Source: Bog-532 sp965277615
Lineage (GTDB): Bacteria > Actinomycetota > Actinomycetes > Streptosporangiales > Streptosporangiaceae
DNA: 64,000 nt
Direction of reading: 5' to 3'
Assembly: GCA_965277615.1 (NCBI GenBank)
Contig: CBDIDG010000006.1
Coordinates: 2,108,001-2,172,000, forward strand
Shown: positions 48,221-56,519 of the stretch, piece by piece
Layout of the letters: each line of letters opens with the position of its first letter
How positions within the stretch are numbered: the stretch's first letter is position 1
Position numbers and translations under genes: made by a program
Notes under the pieces: generated by a model
The model's input: the letters and a program-made list of their open reading frames with translations, nothing else
Told to the model about the DNA's origin: nothing
Databases searched by the model: none

Positions 48221-50230
48221 ATGGCCAGCGAGACCGAACCCGAACCGATCTGGCGGCCGGACCCGGCCCAGGCCGACCAGGCGATCGTGACCGCGTTCAC
48301 CCGATGGGTGGCGGCCGAGCACGGCCTGGACCTACCGGACTACGACGCTCTGTGGCACTGGTCGGTCGAGCACCTGGACGATTTCTGGCTCGCGGTGTGG
48401 CGGTACTTCGGCGTCCAGTCCGAGCCCGGGCCGACGACGGTGCTGGCCACGACCGAGATGCCCGGGGCGACCTGGTTCCCCGGGGTGCGGCTGAACTACG
48501 TCACCCACGTGTTCCGCGACCGGGACCCGGACGCCACCGCGGTGGTCAAGCTGACCGAAGCCGGCGGCAGCACCGAGGTCACCTGGGCGGAGCTGGAGCG
48601 CCAGGTCAGCGCGGCCGCGGCCACGCTACGGCGGCTGGGGGTAGGTACCGGTGACCGCGTCGTCGGGTACCTGCCCAACGGCGCCGCCGCCATCGTGGCC
48701 TTCCTGGCCAGCGCGAGCCTGGGCGCGGTCTGGTCCTGCTGCGGCCCGGACTATGCGGCCGGGGCGGCGGCCAACCGGCTGGCCCAGCTCGAGCCGAAGG
48801 TGCTGGTCGCCGCGGACGGCTACCACTTCGCCGGCCGCGCGCACGACCGGCGGGACGAGGCGGTCCGGCTCAGCGCCCTGCTGCCAACGCTGACCGACGT
48901 GCTGCACCTGCGGCACCTGGGGCTGCCGCCGGCCCCGTACGCGGTGGCGGTGACCGAGTGGGCCGACGCCGCCGACCCGGCGCTGCTGGACCAGGCGGAC
49001 GGAGCAGACGAGGCGGATGGGGCGGCCCGGCTGGCGCCGCTGCCGGTACCGTTCGACCATCCGCTCTGGGTGCTGTACTCATCCGGCACCACCGGCGTGC
49101 CCAAGGGCATCGTGCACGGGCACGGCGGCGTGGTGCTGGAGTACCTCAAAACCCTCGGGCTGGGGATGAACCTGACCCGCGAGGACCGGCTGTTCTGGTA
49201 CACCACCACGAACTGGATGATGTGGAACTTCAACATCTCCGCCCTGCTGTCCGGCACCAGCGTGGTGGCCTACGACGGCAGCCCGGCCCACCCGGACACC
49301 GGCCAGCTGTGGCGGCTGGCCGCCCGGCACCAGGTGACGGTGGTGGGTACCAGCCCCGGTTACCTGCAGGCCTGCGAACGCCGCGGGGTGATCCCCGATC
49401 CGAACCCGGCGCTGAAGCGGATCGGCGCTACCGGCTCGCCCGTGCCCGCGCACTCGTTCGACTGGGTCCGGGACCAGTTCGGGCCGGACGTCCCGCTGAT
49501 GTCGACCTCCGGCGGCACCGACATCGTGGCCGCGCTGGTGACCAGCTCACCCGTGGTCCCGGTCTGGCCGGGCGAGATTTCCTGCCGGGCCCTGGGCGTG
49601 GCCGCCGACGCCTTCGACGCCGACGGGAAGCCGGTGCGCGGCCAGGTCGGCGAGCTGGTGGTGACCAAGCCGATGCCGACCATGCCGGTGTACCTGTGGA
49701 ACGACCCGGACGGGGCCAAGTACCGGGCGGCCTACTTCGACGTCTACCCCGGGGTCTGGCGGCACGGCGACTGGATCACGATCACCGACCGGGGCAGCGT
49801 GGTCATCCACGGGCGGTCGGACGCGACGCTGAACCGGCGCGGGGTCCGGCTGGGCAGCGCCGACATCTACCAGGTGGTCGAGCGGCTGCCGGGGGTCCGC
49901 GAGGCGCTGGTCATCGGGACCGACCTGCCCGACGGCGGGTACTGGATGCCGCTATTCGTGGTGCTGGACGACGGTCGGGAGCTGGACGACGAGCTGCGCG
50001 AGGCGATCAACGGCGCGTTGCGCCGGGACGCGTCACCCCGGCACGTGCCGGACGAGATCTTTGCCGTGCCCGCGATCCCGCACACCCGGACCGGTAAGAA
50101 ACTGGAGGTCCCGATCAAGCGGATCATGCTGGGGGCCGAGCCCGACGCCGTGCTCAGCCTGAGCGCGGTCGACGACCCCGGGTCGCTGGACGCGTTCGTC
50201 ACGCTGGCCAAGGCCCACCGGGAGGGTTAG
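48221..50230 (+). CDS. aacS: Acetoacetyl-CoA synthetase (acetoacetate-CoA ligase)
   Basis: A 669-residue ANL-superfamily ligase of the acetoacetate-CoA ligase type. The adenylate P-loop is LYSSGTTGVPKGIVHGHGG; the hinge and A8 region is WRHGDWITITDRGSVVIHGRSDATLNRRGVRLGSADIY in parts; and the catalytic lysine lies in RTGKKLEVPIKRIMLG. The N-terminal ACAS_N-like part (ALWHWSVEHLDDFWLAVWRYFGV) is typical. It activates acetoacetate with ATP and CoA. Placed beside an FAH-family operon, it could capture the acetoacetate produced there. GGGAGAACGGGCGGG precedes the ATG. The stop overlaps a convergent gene by three bases. Confidence 0.93.
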   Translation: MASETEPEPIWRPDPAQADQAIVTAFTRWVAAEHGLDLPDYDALWHWSVEHLDDFWLAVWRYFGVQSEPGPTTVLATTEMPGATWFPGVRLNYVTHVFRDRDPDATAVVKLTEAGGSTEVTWAELERQVSAAAATLRRLGVGTGDRVVGYLPNGAAAIVAFLASASLGAVWSCCGPDYAAGAAANRLAQLEPKVLVAADGYHFAGRAHDRRDEAVRLSALLPTLTDVLHLRHLGLPPAPYAVAVTEWADAADPALLDQADGADEADGAARLAPLPVPFDHPLWVLYSSGTTGVPKGIVHGHGGVVLEYLKTLGLGMNLTREDRLFWYTTTNWMMWNFNISALLSGTSVVAYDGSPAHPDTGQLWRLAARHQVTVVGTSPGYLQACERRGVIPDPNPALKRIGATGSPVPAHSFDWVRDQFGPDVPLMSTSGGTDIVAALVTSSPVVPVWPGEISCRALGVAADAFDADGKPVRGQVGELVVTKPMPTMPVYLWNDPDGAKYRAAYFDVYPGVWRHGDWITITDRGSVVIHGRSDATLNRRGVRLGSADIYQVVERLPGVREALVIGTDLPDGGYWMPLFVVLDDGRELDDELREAINGALRRDASPRHVPDEIFAVPAIPHTRTGKKLEVPIKRIMLGAEPDAVLSLSAVDDPGSLDAFVTLAKAHREG

Positions 50231-51213
50231 CGCGCGGCGGGGGTGCCGGCCAGGCGCGGGAGCAGGGCGGCGGCATTGTCGCGGAGCGCGCCGGCCCGGG
50301 TGACCTCGTCCAGGACGTCGGTGGCCGCGATCGCGCCCGCCAGCGCGGCCACGGTCGGGGCCGGGGTGAACGGGTAGTCGCTGCCGTAGACCAGCTGGCC
50401 CGGCGGGACCAGGTTGAGCAGCGCGGGCAGCGCCCGCGGCAGCGGCACCCCGGCCAGGTCGTAGTGCAGGCGGCCCAGCGACCCGAGCACGTCGGGGGCG
50501 TCCCCGCCGTCGGGAGGCGGGCTGATCAGCGGGGCCAGCCGGGACACCCGGTCGGCCAGCACCGGCAGCGCCGCGCCCGCGTGCGGCACGACCCAGCGGA
50601 TGGCCGGGTACCGCTCCAGCACGCCGTTCAGGGCCAGGTTGACCACGGCCCGGGTGGTGTCGAACAGGAACTCCACCATGGGCCGCGGGCGGCCGAAGGA
50701 CACCTGTTCCCAGCCGCAGGGCGAGGCGGGGTGAATGGTGACCAGGGCGCCGCGCCGGTCGAGGGCGGCCATGACCGGTTCCAGCCGGGGGTCACCCAGG
50801 TAGACCTGGCCGTAGTGGGTGTGCAGGCCCACGCCGTCGGCGCCCAGCACGTCGAAGGCGTAGGCCAGCTCGGCCAAAGAGGTGTCGGTGTCGGGCAGCG
50901 GGAGGCTGGCCAGCAGGCCGAACCGGGCCGGGTGGGCCGCCACCGCGGCCGCGCCGTCCTCGTTGACCGCGCGGGTCAGGGCCCGTCGCTCGGTCGGGTC
51001 ACCGAGGAAGTCCACCCCGGGCGAGGACAGCGACAGGGCGGCGGCGGCGATGCCGACCTCGTCCATCATCGTCACCGCGGCGGCCGGGTCCCACTCGGGC
51101 AGGTACGGCATGCCGTCCGGATTCCCGTGGCCATGAGCCAGCGCGCTGGCCCGGTACCGTTCGGGCAGGAAGTGGGCGTGCAGGTCGATGGCGGCCGGCT
51201 GGAGGATGGGCAC
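50227..51213 (-). CDS. Amidohydrolase, ACMSD-like
   Basis: A 328-residue amidohydrolase_2 protein. Metal ligands are seen in AIDLHAHFLPERY, VTIHPASPCGWE, WVVPHAGAALPVLADR and LVYGSDYPFTPAPT. The closest named type is aminocarboxymuconate-semialdehyde decarboxylase and related nonoxidative decarboxylases of aromatic or muconate substrates. The GTG start (51213) lies two bases after the stop of the GntR gene, so the two are one operon. With the divergent FAH, dioxygenase and hydroxylase genes it suggests meta-cleavage or related aromatic catabolism; the exact substrate is not clear. Confidence 0.87.
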   Translation of the reverse strand: MPILQPAAIDLHAHFLPERYRASALAHGHGNPDGMPYLPEWDPAAAVTMMDEVGIAAAALSLSSPGVDFLGDPTERRALTRAVNEDGAAAVAAHPARFGLLASLPLPDTDTSLAELAYAFDVLGADGVGLHTHYGQVYLGDPRLEPVMAALDRRGALVTIHPASPCGWEQVSFGRPRPMVEFLFDTTRAVVNLALNGVLERYPAIRWVVPHAGAALPVLADRVSRLAPLISPPPDGGDAPDVLGSLGRLHYDLAGVPLPRALPALLNLVPPGQLVYGSDYPFTPAPTVAALAGAIAATDVLDEVTRAGALRDNAAALLPRLAGTPAAR

Positions 51214-51215
51214 GG

Positions 51216-51941
51216 TCAGTGTGCCTTTTCCGCTGGGTTGTCTGATGCGCTGGCCGGGGCCGGGTCGGCGTGGTCCATGAGGATGGTGGCGGTGCGGTCG
51301 ACGTGCGCCTCGAACAGCTGCACGGCGAGGTCGGCGTCGTGGGCCAGCGCGGCCTCCATCAGCCGCCGGTGCTCGGTGGCGATGTCCCGCTTGACCGGCC
51401 GGCGGCCTTCGGCCCACGCCCCGGACCAGGCCCGGTACAGCTCGGCCGCGTCCGACAGGCGGCGGCAGATATCCAGCAGCACCGGGCTGCCGCAGGCGTC
51501 GATCAGCTTGTCGTGGAACGCGATGTGCGCCGCGGCCCAGGCCGGGTTACGCGAGTGCGGATCGTCGGGCCGGTAGATCGGCTCGCTGGCCATCCGGTGG
51601 TGGGCCGCCAGCACCTCCGACTCCCAGCTGACCCCGCCGCGCTCGACCGACCTCCGCAGCGCCGCCCCCTCGTTGATCTTGCGAGCCAGGGTCAGGTCGG
51701 CCAGCTCATCGGGGGACAGTGTGATCACGTGGAAGCCGCGGTTCCGCTCGATGCGGACCAGGTTCTGGGCCGCCAGCAGGCCGAGCGCTTCGCGCATTAC
51801 GCTGATGCTGACCCCGAACCGCTCCCCCAGCTCCGCGGGCTTCAGCCGCTGCCCGGGCGCGAACCGGCGGTCGAAGATGTCGGTCCGCAGCTGGTCGTAG
51901 ACATCGACCGCGAGACTCTCGCCGCCCGTTCGCTTGGCCAT
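51216..51941 (-). CDS. GntR-family regulator with FCD domain
   Basis: A 241-residue FadR-type regulator with winged helix (VYDQLRTDIFDRRFAPGQRLKPAELGERFGVSISVMREALGLL) and FCD effector domain (NEGAALRRSV, AAAHIAFHDKLIDACGSPVLL, EHRRLMEAALAHDADLAVQLF). I start it at 51941: TATTAT with a TG extension (minus strand, RC of 51949-51957) lies exactly seven bases before this ATG, the spacing of a leaderless transcript, and there is no ribosome site. A GTG at 51965 is the alternative. It should regulate itself with the amidohydrolase, and the divergent dioxygenase operon, through the palindrome at 51970-51991. Confidence 0.9.
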   Translation of the reverse strand: MAKRTGGESLAVDVYDQLRTDIFDRRFAPGQRLKPAELGERFGVSISVMREALGLLAAQNLVRIERNRGFHVITLSPDELADLTLARKINEGAALRRSVERGGVSWESEVLAAHHRMASEPIYRPDDPHSRNPAWAAAHIAFHDKLIDACGSPVLLDICRRLSDAAELYRAWSGAWAEGRRPVKRDIATEHRRLMEAALAHDADLAVQLFEAHVDRTATILMDHADPAPASASDNPAEKAH

Positions 51942-51969
51942 GAGCAGGATAATATCACTCGGCACTAAA

Positions 51970-51991
51970 TCGATTATCTATTGACAATCGA
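51970..51991. promoter_or_regulatory. Palindromic GntR operator candidate overlapping a -35 element
   Basis: tcgattatc and gacaatcga are near-perfect reverse complements (one mismatch) around tatt. The right half contains TTGACA (51981-51986), a likely -35 for the rightward operon. The left side is upstream of the leftward extended -10. One bound dimer could therefore block the rightward promoter and affect the leftward one. Confidence 0.55.
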
Positions 51992-52107
51992 CTTTCAGCC
52001 AGCTGAGGATGGACTCGCTCTGACGACCCCAGCAAGGGGCACGCTGCAGGCCCACATGGGGCCCAGGGAAGGCGCACTGCGGCAGGGCACAGGGAAAAGG
52101 AGTCCAC

Positions 52108-52980
52108 GTGCGGATCGTCAACCTCGGCCAGCGGCTGGTCCTATTGGATGCGTCCGGCGCCGGCCTGGATGTGGAAAAGGCCAGCGACGGGCGGTTCCCG
52201 GCCGACCCGCAAGCGATCTTCGCCCAGTGGGACGAGTTCCGGGACTGGGCGGCCGGCCAGGAAGGCCGGGCCGACCTGGCCATCGACCCGGCCGAGCTGG
52301 GCCCACCGACGCCGCTCCCCCGGCAGGTGTTCGCGATCGGGCTGAACTACGCCGAGCACGTCAACGAGTCCAAGATGGGCAAGCCGGACTCCCCCACCGT
52401 GTTCACCAAGTTCCAGAGCAGCATCACCGGGCCGAACGCCACCGTCGAGCTGCCCAGCACCTCGGTCGACTGGGAGGTCGAGCTGGTGGTGGCGATCGGC
52501 GCGCTGGCCCACCGGGTCAGCGAGGAGGCCGCCTACGACCATGTGGCCGGCTTCATGATCGGCCAGGACCTGTCCGAGCGGGTCGTGCAGCTGGCCGGCC
52601 CGGTCCCGCAGTTCTCGCTGGGCAAGTCCTACCCCGGGTTCGCGCCGCTCGGACCCGCACTGACCACCGTGGACGAGCTGGACCACCCGGACGACCTGGC
52701 CATCGGCTGCCGGCTCGGCGACGAGGTGCTGCAGGACGGGCGGACCAGCGACCTGATGTTCGACGTGCGCGAGCTGGTGTCCAAGCTGTCGTACATCTGC
52801 CCGCTGCTGCCGGGCGACATCATCTTCACCGGCACCCCGTCCGGGGTCGGTAACGCGCGCGAGCCTAAGCGCTTCCTGCCCCCCGGCGGCGTGCTGACCA
52901 GCTCCATCGAGGGGCTCGGGGAGCTGCAGAACCACTTCGTGCCTGGTTTCGGCTACCCCGTCTCCCCCAGCGAGGGCTGA
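52108..52980 (+). CDS. Fumarylacetoacetate hydrolase-family protein
   Basis: A 290-residue FAH-fold enzyme. The metal ligands are E-x-E in SVDWEVELVVAIG and Asp in GFMIGQDLSER; the C-terminal catalytic part contains LLPGDIIFTGTPSGVGNAREPKRFLPPGG. Relatives act on 2-keto-diacids such as 2-hydroxyhepta-2,4-diene-1,7-dioate or ureidoglycolate-like substrates. The GTG start follows AAAAGGAG. It leads an operon with an extradiol dioxygenase and a flavin hydroxylase, which fits ring hydroxylation, meta-cleavage and hydrolysis. Confidence 0.91.
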   Translation: MRIVNLGQRLVLLDASGAGLDVEKASDGRFPADPQAIFAQWDEFRDWAAGQEGRADLAIDPAELGPPTPLPRQVFAIGLNYAEHVNESKMGKPDSPTVFTKFQSSITGPNATVELPSTSVDWEVELVVAIGALAHRVSEEAAYDHVAGFMIGQDLSERVVQLAGPVPQFSLGKSYPGFAPLGPALTTVDELDHPDDLAIGCRLGDEVLQDGRTSDLMFDVRELVSKLSYICPLLPGDIIFTGTPSGVGNAREPKRFLPPGGVLTSSIEGLGELQNHFVPGFGYPVSPSEG

Positions 52981-52983
52981 GCC

Positions 52984-53931
52984 ATGGCGCTGCACCGGCT
53001 GACCCGGATCACGATCGGCGTGCCCAACGTCGAGGAGACCGCGGGGTACTACACGGAGTTCGGCCTCACCGAGGGCACCGCCGAGGGCGGCGAGGGGGCC
53101 GGCAGCCGTCAGTTCAGCACCGGGGACGGCGGTGAGCAGCTGACGCTGGTCCCGACGCCGCGGCGCCGGCTGGTCGAGCTGCGGGTCGGCGCGGACGACC
53201 CGGACGACATCGAACGGGTCGCAACCTCGCTGGCTGGCCTGGACCTCGCGGTGGAGAAGACCGCGACCGGCGTGCGCACCTACGACCCCGGCACCGAGGT
53301 CAGCGTGGTGGTCGAGGTGGCCGGGCGGATCAGTCAGGAAGACACGCCGTCGCCGCCGTACAACACCCCCGGGCACCTCGCACGGCCCAACACCCGCGCC
53401 CCGGGCGTGCTCCGTGAGACTCCGGTGCAGCCGCGCAAGCTCGGGCACGTGGTGCTCGGTTCCACCGACCAGGAAGGCTCGCAGCGGCTGTTCACCGAGG
53501 GACTCGGGTTCAAGATCAGTGACACCGTGCCAAGCCTGGCCGCGTTCATGCGCTGCTCGACCGACCACCACAACGTGCTCGTCCAGCAGGCCCCGGTGGC
53601 GTTCCTGCACCACACATCGTGGCAGGTCAACGACATCGATGAGGTGGGCCGGGGCGCGACCGCGATGCTGGAGAAGGACCCGGCCCGGCACGTGTGGGGC
53701 CTGGGCCGGCACCACGTGGGCTCGAACTTCTTCTGGTACCTGCGCGACCCGGCGGGCAACTTCTCCGAGTACTACTCCGACCTGGACTGCATCGTGGACG
53801 ACGCGCTGTGGACCCCGCGGACCTGGGAAGGCATGCGCGGCCTGTACAACTGGGGGCCGCCGCCGCCCGCGTCGTTCCTGGCCCCGGAGGACCTGGCCGC
53901 GCTGATGACCGGCACCCACGGGGGCGGCTGA
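52984..53931 (+). CDS. Type I extradiol dioxygenase (VOC superfamily)
   Basis: A 315-residue two-domain VOC protein. The 2-His-1-Glu iron site is visible in the C-terminal domain: His in KLGHVVLGS, His in FLHHTSWQVND and Glu in GNFSEYYSDLD. The N-terminal domain keeps the fold without the ligands, as in 2,3-dihydroxybiphenyl or catechol 2,3-dioxygenases. It would cleave a catechol next to the hydroxyls. It begins three bases after the FAH stop and overlaps the hydroxylase start (TGATG). The aromatic substrate is unknown. Confidence 0.89.
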   Translation: MALHRLTRITIGVPNVEETAGYYTEFGLTEGTAEGGEGAGSRQFSTGDGGEQLTLVPTPRRRLVELRVGADDPDDIERVATSLAGLDLAVEKTATGVRTYDPGTEVSVVVEVAGRISQEDTPSPPYNTPGHLARPNTRAPGVLRETPVQPRKLGHVVLGSTDQEGSQRLFTEGLGFKISDTVPSLAAFMRCSTDHHNVLVQQAPVAFLHHTSWQVNDIDEVGRGATAMLEKDPARHVWGLGRHHVGSNFFWYLRDPAGNFSEYYSDLDCIVDDALWTPRTWEGMRGLYNWGPPPPASFLAPEDLAALMTGTHGGG

Positions 53932-55550
53932 TGCCGGAGGCGACGCCGGCCGGCCGGCCCGTTGATTGTGACGTGCTGGTGGTCGGGTACGGGCCGGTCG
54001 GGCAGACGCTGACCATCCTGCTGGCCCAGCGCGGCTACCGGGTGACGGTGCTGGAGCGGAAGGCCGAGCCCTACCCGCGGCCGCGGGCCGTGCATTACGA
54101 CGACGAGATCGCCCGGGTCTTCGCCGCGGCCGGGATCGGCGACGAGGTGGCCGCGATCAGCATGCCGTCAGGCGAGTACGACTGGCAGAACGCTGACGGC
54201 CGGACGCTGCTGCACTTCGACTGGGGCGCGGCCGGCCTGAGCGGGTGGCCGGCGTCGAACATGTTCGCCCAGCCCCGGCTGGAGGCCGTGCTGGCGGCGC
54301 GGGCCGAGTCGTTCCCGGCCGTGCGGGTGCGGCGCGGCTGGCAGGCGGCCGGCCTGACCGAGCACGACGACCGCGTGGAAGTGACCGCGACCGGCCCGGA
54401 CGGCGGGTCTGAGGTCATCGCGGCCCGGTACGTGGTCGGCTGCGACGGGGCCAACAGCTTCGTCCGCGAACGGCTGGGCACCGGCCTGACCGACCTGGGG
54501 TTCTTCTACGACTGGCTGATCCTGGACGTGGTCCCGCACGACCAGGAGCGCGTCTGGAAGCCGTTCAACCTGCAGATCTGTGACCCGGTCCGGCCGACCA
54601 CGGTGGTGTCCGGCGGCCCGGGCCGGCGGCGCTGGGAGTTCATGCGGCTGCCGCACGAGACGATTGAACAGCTCAACAACGAGGAGACGGCCTGGCGGCT
54701 GCTGGCCCGGTGGGAGCTGACGCCGGACAACGCCGAGCTGGAGCGGCACACCGTGTACACGTTCCAGGCCCGCTGGGCCGATGCCTGGCGCCGGGGCCGG
54801 GTGGTGATCGCGGGCGACGCCGCCCACCTGATGCCGCCGTTCGCGGGCCAGGGCATGTGCTCGGGCATCCGCGACTGCGCCAACCTGGCCTGGAAGCTGG
54901 ACCTGGTCCTGTCCGGCCGGGCCGGTGACGCCCTGCTGGACACCTACACCTCGGAGCGGTCGGCCCACATCCAGAACGCGATCGGCATGTCGGTCGAGCT
55001 GGGCAACGTGATCTGCCTGACCGACCCGGCCGCGGTCGCGGCGCGGGACGAGGTGATGCTCAAGGCCGAAGGCCGGCCCGAGGTCGCGCTGCCGCCGATC
55101 CCCCCGCCGGTGCTGGGCCCGGGGGTGCTCTCGGTGACCGCCGATGGTAGGCCGGCCGGCGTCGCGGGGCAGCTCAGCCCGCAGGGCCTGGTCCGCTCCA
55201 CGGCCGGGACGACCGGGCTGTTCGACCAGGTAGTCGGCACCGGGTTCGTACTCCTGGGCCGGGGGGAGTCTATTAAAAATATTGATGAATCCGCCCGGGC
55301 GTCGCTGGCCGAACTGGGGGCCCACGTCGTGCGCGTGCTGCCCCCGGACGCCGAGGGGGCCGGGGTGGCCGACGGGACCGGGGCCGTGATCGACGTGGAC
55401 GGCCGTTACCAGCAGTGGCTCGACGCAGTGGGCTACGAGGCCGTTGTGATCCGGCCTGATTACTACGTCTTCGGCGGGGCGGCGTCGGCGGCGGCGGTGC
55501 CCGCGCTGCTGGACGAGCTGTTCGGGCGGCTGGGACTGGTTTCCGGCTGA
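53931..55550 (+). CDS. FAD-dependent aromatic hydroxylase (MhpA-like)
   Basis: A 539-residue class A flavoprotein monooxygenase. The FAD motif is VLVVGYGPVGQTLTILLAQRGY near residue 16, the DG motif is VGCDGANSFVRERLG, and the second FAD segment is GDAAHLMPPFAGQGMCSGIRDCANLAWKL near residue 293. A C-terminal thioredoxin-like tail (about 90 residues) ends the chain, as in MhpA-type 3-(3-hydroxyphenyl)propionate hydroxylases. It would hydroxylate a phenolic substrate with NAD(P)H and O2, making the catechol for the adjacent dioxygenase. The start overlaps the dioxygenase stop. Confidence 0.92.
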   Translation: MPEATPAGRPVDCDVLVVGYGPVGQTLTILLAQRGYRVTVLERKAEPYPRPRAVHYDDEIARVFAAAGIGDEVAAISMPSGEYDWQNADGRTLLHFDWGAAGLSGWPASNMFAQPRLEAVLAARAESFPAVRVRRGWQAAGLTEHDDRVEVTATGPDGGSEVIAARYVVGCDGANSFVRERLGTGLTDLGFFYDWLILDVVPHDQERVWKPFNLQICDPVRPTTVVSGGPGRRRWEFMRLPHETIEQLNNEETAWRLLARWELTPDNAELERHTVYTFQARWADAWRRGRVVIAGDAAHLMPPFAGQGMCSGIRDCANLAWKLDLVLSGRAGDALLDTYTSERSAHIQNAIGMSVELGNVICLTDPAAVAARDEVMLKAEGRPEVALPPIPPPVLGPGVLSVTADGRPAGVAGQLSPQGLVRSTAGTTGLFDQVVGTGFVLLGRGESIKNIDESARASLAELGAHVVRVLPPDAEGAGVADGTGAVIDVDGRYQQWLDAVGYEAVVIRPDYYVFGGAASAAAVPALLDELFGRLGLVSG

Positions 55551-55576
55551 GCAGCTGGCGGGGCCGACAGGGCTGG

Positions 55577-56467
55577 TCAGCGGTGGTGCAGGCGCAGGAT
55601 CGCGGCGGCGAAGTCGGCGGGCTGTTCTTGAGCTGGGTTGTGCCCGGCGGCGACGGTGTGGAGCTCGACCAGGTGGGTGAAGTGGGTTTCGTGCTCGGCT
55701 CGGGAGTCGGGCGAAGCGAGGGTCTCCTCGGTCGGGTCAATGATCACCGTGGGCACCGTGATGACCGGCTGGGCCTCGATCGCGCGCTCGGTCTGGTCAT
55801 AGGCGGGGTCGCCGGCGACCAGGCCGTAACGATGCCGGTAGGAGTGGACCACGACATCGACGAAGTCGGGGTTGCTGAAGGACGGCGCGGTGGCGGCGAA
55901 CTCGGCCTCGGTGAACTTCCAGTTCGGCGACCACTCCCGCCACAGCAGCCGGGTGTAGTCCTCGCGGTAGGCGGCCAGGCCGGCCCGGCCCCGCTCGTTG
56001 TGCAGGTAGTACTGGTACCAGAGCCGCCGTTCGTCCTCGGGCGGAGCGGGCTGGCCCGACGCCGGGATGTTCTGCACGTTGTAACCGGACACGCTGACCA
56101 GCCCGGAAACCCGTTCGGGCCACAACATGGCGACCAGGCAGGCGGCCCGTCCGCCCCAGTCGTAGCCGGCCACGACCGGCGCGGCCAGGCCGAGGGCGTC
56201 GATCAGCTCGAGCAAATCGTGGGCCAGACCGCCCTGCTGGCCCGAGCGCATCGTGTCGCCGCTGATAAAGCGGGTGGCGCCGTAACCGCGCAGGTAGGGA
56301 ACGACGACGTCGGCGCCGGCGCCGGCCAGCGCCGACGCGACCCGGTCGTAGGCACGGATGTCGTAGGGGAACCCGTGCAGGAGCACCACCGGCCACCCGT
56401 TCGCGTTCCCGTGCCGCTCGAAGGCCACGTCAAGGACACCGGCACGGACCACACCAGACTCAGCCAT
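55577..56467 (-). CDS. Alpha/beta hydrolase, epoxide hydrolase-like
   Basis: A 296-residue alpha/beta-hydrolase. The oxyanion region is LLHGFPYDIRAYD and the nucleophile elbow reads VVAGYDWGGRAACLV, so the nucleophile is Asp, as in epoxide hydrolases and haloalkane dehalogenases, not Ser. The acid is probably Asp in IIDPTEETLASPDSR and the base His in HTVAAGHNPAQEQP. An aspartate nucleophile opens an epoxide or displaces a halide. The start at 56467 (MAESGVVRAG) is preferred over ATG 56476/56473 on ribosome-site spacing. It converges with the aromatic hydroxylase gene; a link to that pathway is possible. Confidence 0.89.
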   Translation of the reverse strand: MAESGVVRAGVLDVAFERHGNANGWPVVLLHGFPYDIRAYDRVASALAGAGADVVVPYLRGYGATRFISGDTMRSGQQGGLAHDLLELIDALGLAAPVVAGYDWGGRAACLVAMLWPERVSGLVSVSGYNVQNIPASGQPAPPEDERRLWYQYYLHNERGRAGLAAYREDYTRLLWREWSPNWKFTEAEFAATAPSFSNPDFVDVVVHSYRHRYGLVAGDPAYDQTERAIEAQPVITVPTVIIDPTEETLASPDSRAEHETHFTHLVELHTVAAGHNPAQEQPADFAAAILRLHHR

Positions 56468-56519
56468 GACCATCATGCTCTCAGGGCCGGCCTGCTCTTC
56501 TCGGGCTGGCCTGGGTCGC

